DNA of 64,000 nucleotides from Candidatus Bathyarchaeia archaeon (lineage in GTDB: Archaea > Thermoproteota > Bathyarchaeia > Bathyarchaeales > Bathycorpusculaceae), in the NCBI GenBank assembly GCA_041447175.1, contig CP166960.1:1316509-1380508 (forward strand), read 5' to 3'. Shown one piece after another: positions 51,560 through 60,221 of the stretch (within the stretch, counting starts at the first letter, position 1; every line of letters begins with the position of its first letter). Position numbers and translations under genes: made by a program. The notes beneath the pieces are model-generated. The model was not told the origin of the DNA and ran no database searches. It worked only from the letters and a program-made list of their open reading frames with translations.

Positions 51560-52156
51560 ATGTGGTCTTTCAAGACGCCTGGAATCCCAGATGACAGGTT
51601 CATCCAAAGTGAGGAAGTTCCTGGACCCACCAAAGAAGAAATCCGAGTGATAACCCTCTCCAAAGCTCGACTCCGCGAAGGAGACGTTGTAGTGGATGTG
51701 GGCTGCGGCACCGGAGGCTTAACCGTCGAAGCAGCCCTGCAGGTGGCACCAACAGGAAAAATCTACGCCATAGACGAAAATCCCAAAGCCCTCCAATTAA
51801 CCCGCAGCAACGCTGCAAAGTTTGGTGTACAAGGGGTTATTGAGGCAACGTTGGGGGCGGCTCCCGATGCGCTGCTCAACTTGCCGCCTGCAGACGCCAT
51901 ACTTTTCGGCGGAAGCCGTGCACTCAAAGAAACCATCCACACAGCCCACACCAAGCTGAAGCCAAAGGGCAGAATCGTCGTGAACGCCATTTTGCTGGAA
52001 ACCGCCGCGACCGCGTTGGAGCAGGTCAAGAAGGCGGGGTTTGTTGAGGTGGATGTGGTTGAGGTTTTTGTGGCGAAGGGCAAAACCGTCGGAAGCGGAA
52101 CCATGATGCTCGCTCGTAACCCCATAAAGATAATTTCAGCAACAAAGGAACTGTGA
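51560..52156 (+). CDS. cbiT: Cobalt-precorrin-6B C15-methyltransferase (decarboxylating) CbiT
   Basis: 198 residues with the class I SAM-binding motif VVDVGCGTGGLTVEAALQ, IYAIDENPKALQLTRSNAAKFG and ILFGGSRALKETIH; the N-terminus GIPDDRFIQSEEVPGPTKEEIR matches the family. It adds the C15 methyl group and removes the acetate carboxyl at C12. Six bases before cbiL. Confidence 0.93.
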   Translation: MWSFKTPGIPDDRFIQSEEVPGPTKEEIRVITLSKARLREGDVVVDVGCGTGGLTVEAALQVAPTGKIYAIDENPKALQLTRSNAAKFGVQGVIEATLGAAPDALLNLPPADAILFGGSRALKETIHTAHTKLKPKGRIVVNAILLETAATALEQVKKAGFVEVDVVEVFVAKGKTVGSGTMMLARNPIKIISATKEL

Positions 52157-52162
52157 AAAGAA

Positions 52163-52939
52163 GTGGTTGGAAAATTCGTAGGTATCGGTGTGGGTCCAGG
52201 TGACCCCGACCTTATAACCGTGAAAGCAGTAAAAGCCCTAACAGCGGCGGAATACATCTGCGTCCCAAAATCAAATCCTCGCAAGCCTAGCATGGCACTG
52301 GGGATGATTCAGCAGATTTTGGAAGCCCGCCAAAAACCCGCCGAAATTCTTGAACTCATTTTCCCGATGACCAAGGACGAGTTAAACAACAGGAAACTGT
52401 GGGTGGAAAACGCAGCGGTTGTGGCGTCCAAGGCGAAACTTGGGGATGTAGCATTCATCACTTTGGGCGACCCGATGCTGTATAGTACTTTTCTTTATCT
52501 CTACGAGTGCATCAAAGAGACCTACCCCTACGTGAAGTTAGAGATAATTCCGGGCGTGACATCCATGACTGCTGCGGCGGCAAGGGCTAAACTTGCGCTT
52601 GCGGAAAGAGAGGAGGTTGTTTCGATTATTCCTTCCGACCTTGACCCCGCAATCATCGAGGAAACCGCTCGAAGCGCCGACAACATCGTCTTCATGAAAT
52701 GCGCCTATCGCATCAAAGAGCTTGTTCCCATTTTGGAGAAAGCAGGTTTCACAAAAGACGCCACCATCGCACTTGTGAAGCGGTGCACGCTTCCTAAAGA
52801 AAGAGTTCTTGTCGGCAAACTCGGCGACATCCAAAAGTGGGACATAAAGGAGGATTACTTTTCCGTGGCTATCGTGAAGCGAAGCCAAGTTCCCATTCAC
52901 TGGAAAGAAAACGGTGACAAAAATGGCAAACATGAATAA
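52163..52939 (+). CDS. cbiL: Cobalt-factor-II C20-methyltransferase CbiL
   Basis: 258 residues, GTG start. FVGIGVGPGDPDLITVKAVKAL, FITLGDPMLYSTFLYLYEC, IIPGVTSMTAAAARAKLALA. The TYST-like position reads LYSTF as in CbiL/CobI. The end overlaps cbiF. It is the first methylation after cobalt insertion. Confidence 0.92.
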   Translation: MVGKFVGIGVGPGDPDLITVKAVKALTAAEYICVPKSNPRKPSMALGMIQQILEARQKPAEILELIFPMTKDELNNRKLWVENAAVVASKAKLGDVAFITLGDPMLYSTFLYLYECIKETYPYVKLEIIPGVTSMTAAAARAKLALAEREEVVSIIPSDLDPAIIEETARSADNIVFMKCAYRIKELVPILEKAGFTKDATIALVKRCTLPKERVLVGKLGDIQKWDIKEDYFSVAIVKRSQVPIHWKENGDKNGKHE

Positions 52940-53696
52940 AGTTGTCTTTATCGGAGCAGGACCAGGAGACCCCGAACTCATCACCCTAAAAGGCAAAAAG
53001 TATCTTGAACAGGCGGATGTGGTTATCTATGCGGGCAGCTTGTTAAACCCCGAATACCTCAAATACTGCAAAAAAGGCGTTAAACTGCATGACAGCGCCA
53101 AAATGAGCTTGCCAGAAGTCCAAAAAGTCATGCTGGAAGGCGTCAAGGCAGGCAAACTTGTGGCACGCGTCCACGACGGCGACCCCAGCTTTTATGGAGC
53201 CATTCAGGAACAGATGACCTTCTTAGACAAGGAGGGTATTGGGTATTTTCGGATTCCAGGAGTGAGTTGCTTGCAGGGCGGCGCGGCAGCGTTAAACCGC
53301 GAATTAACTCTGCCAAACATCTCGCAAACCATCATCATCACCCGCCCTGAAGGTCGAACACCTGTGCCCCCCACGGAAAGTCTTGTTGAACTTGCCAAGC
53401 ACCAAGCCACCATGGTCATTTTTCTGGGCACACCGTACATTGCACGCGTCGCTGAGGAACTGCAGAAAGGAGGTTACCCCAAAGATACACCTGCCCAAGT
53501 CGTCTACAAAGCCACTTGGCCAGAACAAAAAATCGTCAAAGGCACCCTTGGCGACATAGCCCAAAAAGTCGACGCCGAAGGCATAACGCAGACGGCCTTG
53601 ATTTTTGTGGGTAAAGTGTTAGACCCCCAAGCCTATGACCTTTCAAAACTCTACGACCCCGCCTTCACCACGGGCTTTCGCAAAGGCACCCAGTAA
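52923..53696 (+). CDS. cbiF: Cobalt-precorrin-4 C11-methyltransferase CbiF
   Basis: 257 residues from the ATG at 52923, chosen because GGTGA sits at 52913-52917; an upstream GTG and a later ATG are also in frame. VVFIGAGPGDPELITLKGKKYL, VVIYAGSLLNPEYLKYCKKG, RVHDGDPSFYGAIQEQM and FFRIPGVS-like region fit CbiF/CobM. It overlaps cbiL by 17 bases. Confidence 0.93.
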   Translation: MANMNKVVFIGAGPGDPELITLKGKKYLEQADVVIYAGSLLNPEYLKYCKKGVKLHDSAKMSLPEVQKVMLEGVKAGKLVARVHDGDPSFYGAIQEQMTFLDKEGIGYFRIPGVSCLQGGAAALNRELTLPNISQTIIITRPEGRTPVPPTESLVELAKHQATMVIFLGTPYIARVAEELQKGGYPKDTPAQVVYKATWPEQKIVKGTLGDIAQKVDAEGITQTALIFVGKVLDPQAYDLSKLYDPAFTTGFRKGTQ

Positions 53697-54781
53697 TGTA
53701 CAACAAAGAAATCAGCATCATCGCCGCTACCAGCCGCGGAGTAGAAACGGCACTTAAAATCCAAAACGCCCTCGCCGCTTTGGAGTTACCCAGCAAGGTC
53801 TACGCACCCAACAAATACATCCAAACAGGCGTCAACCCCGTAACGCAAAAACTGGACAAGTTCATCCAAGAAGCCTTCACTTCATCCAGTGCCCTTGTGA
53901 CGGTTATGGCAACAGGCATCGTCATCCGCGCAGTAGCGCCTTGCCTCAAAAGCAAACTGGCAGACCCTGCAGTGGTGGCGGTGGATGCAAACGGCAAATT
54001 TGCAATAAGCCTTCTTTCAGGGCATTTTGGCGGCGCGAACCACCTCACAAGGCAAATCGCGGCGGGCATAGGCGCAACAACTGTAATCACGACAGCGTCG
54101 GATTCGATGGGAAAACAGGGCGCAGATGAACTGGCGCGTACCATGCATTTGACGATAGTGAACCCAAAAAGCCTTGTTGGCGTCAACGCTGCCTTGGTAA
54201 ATGAGGAGCGGTTGGCTTTGATACGGGTGGGCGACGCAAGAGTCCCTCTGCAGGCAATTGAGGGCTACACGACTGAGGAAGCAAAAGACATGCATCAAGC
54301 GGTAGAAATCGCTAACCGCTATGACACAGCTGCCATAATCACCCATGAACCCCTGCCCCCTGAGGAAGCCTCAGAACCAGTCGTGTTGCTTAAACCCAAA
54401 CGAATAGTCATTGGGGTAGGCGCAAGAAAAGAAATCACCCAAACCCAAATCCTCAAAGCCATAAATGTTGCTTTGGTGCGGGTTAACTTGCCTTTGGAAC
54501 GCGTGGACGGGTTGGCAACCGTGGACATAAAACGCGATTCACAAGGCATGTTGGCTGCAGCCGAGAAGTTGGGTTTAAAGTTTGATTTTTTCAGTGTAGA
54601 GGAGCTTTGTGCAGTAAGAAATGCAGAGTTGTCTCCTGATTCAGAGTTAGTTCAAGAAAAAATTGGAGTTGGAGGAGTTTGCGAACGAGCAGCCTTAATA
54701 GCAGCAGGAAAAAACCCACATTTAATCCTAAAAAAACAGAAACTCAACGGCGTGACTGTGGCGGTAGCAGAGGGCGAATAA
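53696..54781 (+). CDS. cbiG: Cobalt-precorrin-5A hydrolase CbiG
   Basis: 361 residues with N-terminal, middle and C-terminal CbiG domains: VTVMATGIVIRAVAPCLKSK, FAISLLSGHFGGANHLTRQIA, then IVIGVGARKEITQTQILKAI and LATVDIKRDSQGMLAAAEKLG. It opens the lactone with loss of acetaldehyde. The start overlaps the cbiF stop by one base (TAATG). The 3' end overlaps the annotated start of cbiH by about 100 bases. Confidence 0.92.
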   Translation: MYNKEISIIAATSRGVETALKIQNALAALELPSKVYAPNKYIQTGVNPVTQKLDKFIQEAFTSSSALVTVMATGIVIRAVAPCLKSKLADPAVVAVDANGKFAISLLSGHFGGANHLTRQIAAGIGATTVITTASDSMGKQGADELARTMHLTIVNPKSLVGVNAALVNEERLALIRVGDARVPLQAIEGYTTEEAKDMHQAVEIANRYDTAAIITHEPLPPEEASEPVVLLKPKRIVIGVGARKEITQTQILKAINVALVRVNLPLERVDGLATVDIKRDSQGMLAAAEKLGLKFDFFSVEELCAVRNAELSPDSELVQEKIGVGGVCERAALIAAGKNPHLILKKQKLNGVTVAVAEGE

Positions 54782-55515
54782 GCGTCGTCGGCATCGGACC
54801 TGGCAGCGCAGAGCACATGACGCCTAAAGCGCGCCAAGCCATACAAGAAGCCAACGCCATCGTCGGCTACAAAACCTACCTCACGCTAATTCAAGACCTC
54901 ATAGACCCCAAGGCAGAAGTGGTCGCGGGCACCATGGGACGCGAAGTTGACCGCGCCAAAGCCGCCGTGCAAAAAGCGCTGCAAGGAAAAACCGTCGCGG
55001 TCATCAGCAGCGGAGACGCAGGCGTTTACGGCATGGCAGGAGTAGTTTTGGAAGTTGCCGCTTTAGAGAAAACACAAGTTCCCGTGGAAATTATTCCTGG
55101 CGTCACAGCGGCAACGGCGGCGGCAGCCTGTTTAGGGGCACCGTTGGTGAGCGATTTTGCGGTGATTAGTCTTAGCGATTTGTTGACGCCTTGGGAGCTG
55201 ATTGAGAAGCGGCTGGAGGCGGCGGCGAAGGCGGATTTTGCGATTGTGCTTTATAATCCGCAGAGTGTGGGGAGAAAGGAACCGTTAGCTAAGGCTTATG
55301 AGATTCTGCTTTGTCACCGCGGTCCCGACACGTTGGTGGGTATTGTGAGGCAGGCGGGGCGTGAAGGAGAAAAAATACAGATAACTACATTAGACAGGCT
55401 GTTGAACTGCGAGGTCGATATGGTGACCACCATTGTGGTTGGGACTTCAGCTACACGCCTTGTCAATGATAGAATGGTGACACCTCGAGGTTACAACTTA
55501 GAAGCCTGCAACTAG
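54679..55515 (+). CDS. cbiH: Cobalt-precorrin-3 C17-methyltransferase CbiH
   Basis: Family homology begins ISVVGIGPGSAEHMTPKARQA, continues VISSGDAGVYGMAGVVLEVA and VEIIPGVTAATAAAACLGAPL, and ends RMVTPRGYNLEAC: a complete CbiH/CobJ. The only in-frame conventional start is TTG at 54679, which has GGAGGAG directly upstream but adds about 32 basic residues and overlaps cbiG by 103 bases. If the true start is at the homology boundary, an ATA codon at the cbiG stop would be needed. Last gene of the rightward operon. Confidence 0.85.
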   Translation: MRTSSLNSSRKKPTFNPKKTETQRRDCGGSRGRISVVGIGPGSAEHMTPKARQAIQEANAIVGYKTYLTLIQDLIDPKAEVVAGTMGREVDRAKAAVQKALQGKTVAVISSGDAGVYGMAGVVLEVAALEKTQVPVEIIPGVTAATAAAACLGAPLVSDFAVISLSDLLTPWELIEKRLEAAAKADFAIVLYNPQSVGRKEPLAKAYEILLCHRGPDTLVGIVRQAGREGEKIQITTLDRLLNCEVDMVTTIVVGTSATRLVNDRMVTPRGYNLEACN

Positions 55516-55552
55516 ACGTAACCTAAGAAACAAAAGTTTGTCTAGATACCGC

Positions 55553-55563
55553 TTTCTTTTTTT
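55553..55563 (+). terminator. T-run terminator of the cbi operon
   Basis: TTTCTTTTTTT, 38 bases after the cbiH stop and before the convergent transporter gene. Confidence 0.45.
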
Positions 55564-55578
55564 AACAATTGCGTTTAT

Positions 55579-56484
55579 TCATTTTTTATAGAGAACATAA
55601 ACTCCTAAAACCATCAGCAACCCCGCCAAAGTCTGCACCACTGTAAAAGTCTCCCTAAGGATAACAAAAGCAAATACCGCGCCAAAGAGGGCAGTGGTTG
55701 AAAAAATCGTTCCTGTCCGCATGGAGCCGATTTCTTTGAGTCCCAGCATGAAAAACAGAAGCGAAAAACCAATGCTGAAGGCGCCAACTGAGAGAAGGTA
55801 GGGGTAAGCGGACAAGGGAACAAAGAAGGGAATGCCAAAAGCGTAGGCTAACAGCAACAGGCTTGCGCCGCCGATTAGGCATTTGAGGGCAGTTACTGTT
55901 ATGAGGTCTTCTTTGAAGCAGAGAAACTTGCTCAGGTTGTTGTCTATGCCCCAGAATAGGCAAGCTCCCAGTACGAGGAGGTTGCCCACGAGCCACGTGT
56001 CTAAAGAGAGGCTATAGAATTGGGCGTTTGTTGACAAGAAAACAGCGCCGAGTATGAGAAAACCAATACCAACCCACTCTTTTCGGTTACAACGTTCTCT
56101 AAGAAAACTCACGGCGATAAGCACGGTAAAGAGGGCTTCCCCATTTTGCAGCAAAGAAGCGTTCACTGCCGTGGTTTGATTAAGGCCGTTCAAAAACAAG
56201 AAGGGTGCAATAATGGAACCCGAAAGAACCACCAAACCCAAAATAACAAAGTCTTTGAGGCAAAAATTTGATTCCGTCTTTGTTGGGGTCGCAAGCAGTT
56301 TCATGACGCGCCCGCGAAGCGGCGAGAAGCGGACTGCAAAAAGGGTTACCCCTGCAAAGAAGTAAATTAACCCCGCAACAAGGGTCGGGTGAACATCAGC
56401 GAGGGCAAGCTTGTTTAAGGTTGTGCCTATTCCGAAAAGGAGCGCCGAGGTAAGTGCTCCAACATAGCCCCAGTGATGTGTCAC
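55579..56484 (-). CDS. DMT-superfamily (EamA) transporter
   Basis: 301 residues, about ten helices in two EamA-like halves: GYVGALTSALLFGIGTTLNK at the start and LKEIGSMRTGTIFSTTALFG in the second half. The next gene upstream on the same strand is cbiO (nine-base gap), so it shares the cobalt-importer operon. DMT proteins move varied metabolites. A link to cobalt or corrinoid precursors is suggested only by position. Confidence 0.85.
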   Translation of the reverse strand: MTHHWGYVGALTSALLFGIGTTLNKLALADVHPTLVAGLIYFFAGVTLFAVRFSPLRGRVMKLLATPTKTESNFCLKDFVILGLVVLSGSIIAPFLFLNGLNQTTAVNASLLQNGEALFTVLIAVSFLRERCNRKEWVGIGFLILGAVFLSTNAQFYSLSLDTWLVGNLLVLGACLFWGIDNNLSKFLCFKEDLITVTALKCLIGGASLLLLAYAFGIPFFVPLSAYPYLLSVGAFSIGFSLLFFMLGLKEIGSMRTGTIFSTTALFGAVFAFVILRETFTVVQTLAGLLMVLGVYVLYKK

Positions 56485-56493
56485 AAAGCTACC

Positions 56494-57369
56494 TCAGGTA
56501 GAGCGTTTTTCTTGGTCTTGGGCAGCAGGTTTTTTGTTGAGAAGCTCCAGGATTGCTTTTCGGGCTTCGCTGATAGTGAGCGGCAGCAAATCCGAGATGG
56601 GCAGGTCGTCTTCTTTTTTGAGCACTTCAAAGAGGTGGGTAAGCCTTGGCGAACGCAAGTTTACGTTTCTGATGAGTTGGGTGTTTGAGAAGATTTCTTT
56701 GGGTGTGCCTTCTGAGACTTTTTTACCTTTGCTAAGGATAAAGAGGCGGTTAGCGAACAGGGGAACCATGTCTACGTCGTGTGTGGCTAAGACAAGCGTT
56801 ATGCCTGCCTCTTTGTTGAGTTTAAGCAGTAGATGCAGGATTTCGCTGGTGGCTCGTGGGTCAAGGTTTGCAGTTGGCTCATCCATAACGATGACTTCGG
56901 GCTGCATAGCCAAAACTCCTGCAAGTGCAACGCGCTTTTTTTGTCCTAAACTGAGAAAATGCGGCGGCTTTTCCACAAACTCAGCCATGCCTACAGTTTG
57001 AAGCGCATCATCCACGAGTCTTTTAACTTTGTCAGGAGGGTACCCAAGATTTAGCGGTCCAAAAGCCACGTCTTGTTTCACGGTTGAGGCAAACAGTTGG
57101 TCATTTGGGTCTTGGAACACAAAGCCCACCCGCTTTCTCAGAGTCAACAGCGCTTTCGTGTCGTACTCTAAGGGTTTATCTTCAAAGTAGATGGTTCCTG
57201 AAGTAGGTTTTAGGATGCCGTTTAGGTGGTTGAGCAGGGTGGTTTTGCCTGAACCGTTGGTTCCTAGAAGGGCTATTCGTTCGCCTCTATCAAAGCCAAG
57301 GGAGACTTGGTCTAGTGCGAGGGTGCCGTCGGAATAGCAATGGGAAAGTTTGTCCAGTTGAAACAGCAT
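56494..57369 (-). CDS. cbiO: Cobalt ECF transporter ATPase CbiO
   Basis: 291 residues with Walker A GTNGSGKTTLL, FVFQDPNDQLFASTVKQDVAFG (typical of ECF ATPases), signature LSLGQKKRVALAGVLAM and Walker B VIVMDEPTANLDPRA. The signature reads LSLGQ rather than LSGGQ, common in CbiO. It lies three bases after cbiQ and powers the CbiMNQO cobalt importer. Confidence 0.94.
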   Translation of the reverse strand: MLFQLDKLSHCYSDGTLALDQVSLGFDRGERIALLGTNGSGKTTLLNHLNGILKPTSGTIYFEDKPLEYDTKALLTLRKRVGFVFQDPNDQLFASTVKQDVAFGPLNLGYPPDKVKRLVDDALQTVGMAEFVEKPPHFLSLGQKKRVALAGVLAMQPEVIVMDEPTANLDPRATSEILHLLLKLNKEAGITLVLATHDVDMVPLFANRLFILSKGKKVSEGTPKEIFSNTQLIRNVNLRSPRLTHLFEVLKKEDDLPISDLLPLTISEARKAILELLNKKPAAQDQEKRST

Positions 57370-57372
57370 TTG

Positions 57373-58170
57373 TTAAATAACTCCAATGTTTAAGGTGAAA
57401 AAGATTGCGAAAACAAGCAGCACATCAAATAGGACAATTCCTGCTAATGCTGCTTTTTTGGGTTTTGGTTGCTCTTCCAAGACGTATATGGTTCCATCAT
57501 AGCCGCGGGCGTTCATGGCGGTGAAGGTGCGTTCACCCTGCTCTAAAGCGCGGATAAAGAGGTTTCCCGCAAGCAAAGCCAAAGAGCGGATCCGTTTTAG
57601 CCAGCCTGAATGCCCCAGCCGCAGGTCTTGAGCGGTGTTCATTTTTGTGGAAACCTCCAAGAATACAAAGATGTAGCGGTAAATTAGCAGCGACATTTCG
57701 ATGAGGATTTTGGGGGCGTGGGCACGTCGAAAAAGAATACACAGATCAGTTATTGAAGTGGTTAGCACAAGAAAGAAGAGGCAGGAAATGGCGCCTTCGA
57801 CTCGTAGGAAGGTGGTTATGCTCATGGCTATGCCGTTTTTGAAAATGGTCCAAGTAAACCAGGGTGTGACAATATTTGTTAGGGGTTCACCGTAACCGTA
57901 GAATAGAGCCAGAAAAATGCAGCTGAGGGTAAGCATAAAAGTTGGGTAGAGAAGCATCTTGAGGTAGAATTGTACCCTGATTTTTGCAAATCCAAGCAAC
58001 ATCGTGGTAAATACAACAAAAACTATGATGGATACAATAAAAGAGGGCGAAGAAACGCTGATGATGAGTGCGGAAAGGGAAAAAAGGGTTTTGGTTATGG
58101 GGCTGTTGTTGGCGAATCGGTTGGTGTATGCGGAACGGTCGATTTGGGTCGAGAGGTCGCTGTGAGCCAT
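57373..58170 (-). CDS. cbiQ: Cobalt ECF transporter transmembrane subunit CbiQ
   Basis: 265 residues with several helices and the family motifs DLCILFRRAHAPKILIEM, NTAQDLRLGHSG and FTAMNARGYDG, the Ala-Arg-Gly coupling signatures of CbiQ/EcfT. It lies 25 bases after cbiN. Confidence 0.92.
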   Translation of the reverse strand: MAHSDLSTQIDRSAYTNRFANNSPITKTLFSLSALIISVSSPSFIVSIIVFVVFTTMLLGFAKIRVQFYLKMLLYPTFMLTLSCIFLALFYGYGEPLTNIVTPWFTWTIFKNGIAMSITTFLRVEGAISCLFFLVLTTSITDLCILFRRAHAPKILIEMSLLIYRYIFVFLEVSTKMNTAQDLRLGHSGWLKRIRSLALLAGNLFIRALEQGERTFTAMNARGYDGTIYVLEEQPKPKKAALAGIVLFDVLLVFAIFFTLNIGVI

Positions 58171-58195
58171 TCAGTTTTCATCCAGAGTAGTTTAT

Positions 58196-58477
58196 CTACG
58201 CGTCTTTTTTCTTTGCCCGTTTTCCTTTTTCGTAACCCACATAGTACCCAATGACTAATGCGCCTAGGGCAGCTTGAAGCGCAAACAGCAGGCTTTCAAT
58301 TTCGCCGCTGGGGGGCTCCCAAATCGGGGTGAACCACGGCTCGTACCCTGTTTCGGATATGGCTTCTTCTGCGGCGCCGTCTGCTCCTCCGTACTCTGCT
58401 GAGGGCAGAAGAAAGAGGGGCGTCACAAACAGGATCACTAAGACGGCGATTAAGCCTATGTAGTGGAGGGTTTTCAC
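58196..58477 (-). CDS. cbiN: Cobalt transporter subunit CbiN
   Basis: 93 residues with two helices flanking an exterior loop; [20 protein letters not shown] and [21 protein letters not shown] are strong CbiN signatures. The start overlaps the cbiM stop (ATGA). CbiN is the small auxiliary subunit needed with CbiM for cobalt entry. Confidence 0.94.
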   Translation of the reverse strand: MKTLHYIGLIAVLVILFVTPLFLLPSAEYGGADGAAEEAISETGYEPWFTPIWEPPSGEIESLLFALQAALGALVIGYYVGYEKGKRAKKKDA

Positions 58478-59169
58478 TGTTCTGAATCCTCCTGTAAGCG
58501 TGGACCGTTTGGAAGCTTTATCACTTTGAGGGCGGCTAGCAGGTGTCCTTTGTATTTGGCTAAGAAGTCAAAGAGTATCACTGCGAGTATGCCTTCGCCA
58601 ATGGCTAGTGGAATTTGGGTTACTGCAAAGATTGTGCCGAATTTTGCGAATGCATCAAAGAAGCCTGCGGATGTTGGGAAAGCTAAAGCGAGTTGTACGG
58701 ATGTGGTGACGTAGGTTGCTAGGTCGCCTAAAGTTGCAGCCAAAAAGATGCCTACTGCGTTGGGAACGTGGGCTTTTTTGCAGATGAGCCAAACTGCGTA
58801 GGCTACGACGGGCCCCATGATGCCCATGGAGAAGATGTTTGCGCCAAGCGTGGTTAAGCCTCCGTGAGCAAGCAGAAGCGCCTGAAAAACCAGCACAATT
58901 GTTGCCAAAACGGAGGTTATGCCGGGTCCGACGATTACGGCGGATAGCCCGGTGCCTGTGGGATGCGAGCAGCTTCCGGTGACGGAGGGCAGTTTTAGGG
59001 CGGAGAGTATGAAGATGAAAGCGCCCATCAGGGCTAGCAGGGGTTTTGCTTCGGGAGTTTTTTTGGCGAGTTTAGAGAGTTTATAAACGCCATAGGCTAC
59101 TATTGGGATTGAGATTATAAACCAGATTTCCCACCATGGGTGCGGCAGGAAACCTTCCATTATGTGCAT
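58474..59169 (-). CDS. cbiM: Cobalt transporter substrate-specific subunit CbiM
   Basis: 231 residues starting [17 protein letters not shown]. The Met-His-Ile-Met-Glu N-terminus forms the metal site in this family, and AAGGAGG lies six bases upstream, so the longer frame (ten more residues through the operator) is rejected. [19 protein letters not shown] is also typical. First gene of cbiM-N-Q-O, controlled from the element at 59188-59248. Confidence 0.95.
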   Translation of the reverse strand: MHIMEGFLPHPWWEIWFIISIPIVAYGVYKLSKLAKKTPEAKPLLALMGAFIFILSALKLPSVTGSCSHPTGTGLSAVIVGPGITSVLATIVLVFQALLLAHGGLTTLGANIFSMGIMGPVVAYAVWLICKKAHVPNAVGIFLAATLGDLATYVTTSVQLALAFPTSAGFFDAFAKFGTIFAVTQIPLAIGEGILAVILFDFLAKYKGHLLAALKVIKLPNGPRLQEDSEQ

Positions 59170-59187
59170 CTTTTTCCTCCTTGATGT

Positions 59188-59198
59188 TGGATAATCCA
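59188..59198 (-). promoter_or_regulatory. Palindromic operator before cbiM
   Basis: TGGATAATCCA, a perfect palindrome, with an extra ATCCAA half-site next to it (59198-59203). It lies between the TATA box and the predicted start near 59185, upstream of the ribosome site at 59176-59182. Confidence 0.65.
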
Positions 59199-59206
59199 TC
59201 CAAATA

Positions 59207-59216
59207 GTTTATTAAG
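59207..59216 (-). promoter_or_regulatory. TATA box of the cbiMNQO operon
   Basis: Minus strand CTTAATAAAC, centred near 59211. The plus strand GTTTATTAAG could serve the divergent regulator gene. Confidence 0.5.
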
Positions 59217-59248
59217 CTTTTTTTAACTCAAGTTAAATCAAGGTTGAA
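59216..59248. promoter_or_regulatory. Tandem 11-bp repeats between cbiM and the regulator gene
   Basis: Minus strand TTCAACCTTGA, TTTAACTTGAG, then a degenerate third copy, 11-base spacing. TTTAACTCAAGTTAAA (59222-59237) is a perfect palindrome with a 2-base centre. The block ends six bases before the regulator start at 59254, so a bound protein would also cover the regulator's own transcription start. Confidence 0.6.
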
Positions 59249-59253
59249 CAACG

Positions 59254-60090
59254 TTGCCCAAACAAACCCAACCCATCCTCCTACGAGACAAAGGAGAATT
59301 CACAAAATTCCAAATCCTCCTCGAAGTCATGCGCAACCAACCACACGTCAAACAAAAAGACATCGCAGACGCCCTAGGAATAACCATCCAAGCAGTCTCA
59401 AAATACTTCAAAAAACTCACCAAAGAAGGCCTACTTAAAACAGGTTCCGAACGCGCCGACTACAGACTAACCCCCAAAGCCGTAGGAAGAATGCACGACG
59501 ACATGAAAAATTTAGAGAACTACTTAATCAACATTAAACGGGAAATCAAAATTGAACGCGCCCTCCCCGCCATAACCACCGCACCAGTGAAAGCAGGCCA
59601 AGAAGTCGGCGTAATCATGAAAGAAGGCGTCATGTACACCACCTCCCTCAACGACCCCACAACCGAAGCAAAAGGCACCGTCATGGCAGACGCCCAAGAA
59701 GGCGAAGACATCGGGCTGCAAAACCTACAGGGCAAAATCAAAGTAACCCCAGGAAAAATTCTCATTGTCAAATTGCCCAGCATACGCAAAGGCGGCTCCC
59801 GAGCCGTAGACTTAACCAAAGTCCGCGCCTACTACGACGAGTTCAAACCAGACCGCGTGGGTGTCATGGGCGCCGTCGGAAGAGCGGTCCTAAACAAGTT
59901 GGGGTTGAAGGCAGATTTAGAGTTTGGCATCAACAACGCCGCCGCCATCGCTGCTTCAAGGGGACTGAACGTGTTTGTGCTGGTGGTGGGCAGAATGGTA
60001 AACCGCATGGTGCAAGAGGTGGACCTCATTAACATGCGAAACGCCAAAGAAGTCAGCTACGAGGTCAAAGACGCAAAAATCACGCCCTAA
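59254..60090 (+). CDS. Winged-helix regulator divergent from cbiMNQO (candidate cobalt/B12 regulator)
   Basis: 278 residues, TTG start with little or no leader. Residues ~14-75 form a winged helix (FTKFQILLEVMRNQPHVKQKDIADALGITIQAVSKYFKKLTKEGLL in outline: helix QKDIADAL, recognition helix QAVSKYFKKL). The C-terminal ~190 residues start VGVIMKEGVMYTTSLNDPTT and include VTPGKILIVKLPSIRKGG and VGVMGAVGRAVLNKLG; I cannot name this effector domain with confidence. Divergence from the cobalt importer with a shared repeat element strongly suggests it controls cbiMNQO and itself. Effector (cobalt or a corrinoid) unknown. Confidence 0.75.
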   Translation: MPKQTQPILLRDKGEFTKFQILLEVMRNQPHVKQKDIADALGITIQAVSKYFKKLTKEGLLKTGSERADYRLTPKAVGRMHDDMKNLENYLINIKREIKIERALPAITTAPVKAGQEVGVIMKEGVMYTTSLNDPTTEAKGTVMADAQEGEDIGLQNLQGKIKVTPGKILIVKLPSIRKGGSRAVDLTKVRAYYDEFKPDRVGVMGAVGRAVLNKLGLKADLEFGINNAAAIAASRGLNVFVLVVGRMVNRMVQEVDLINMRNAKEVSYEVKDAKITP

Positions 60091-60221
60091 CAGCAAAATT
60101 GAGCATAGAGCAAAAACAGAGCACGCCTGACATCACCAGTTTTTTCCTTAACAGCAATCAAAAGGGCAGCCAAACAAAACAGACAACTGAAATGGAAGAA
60201 AAGTTGAGTTTTGGAGAATTG

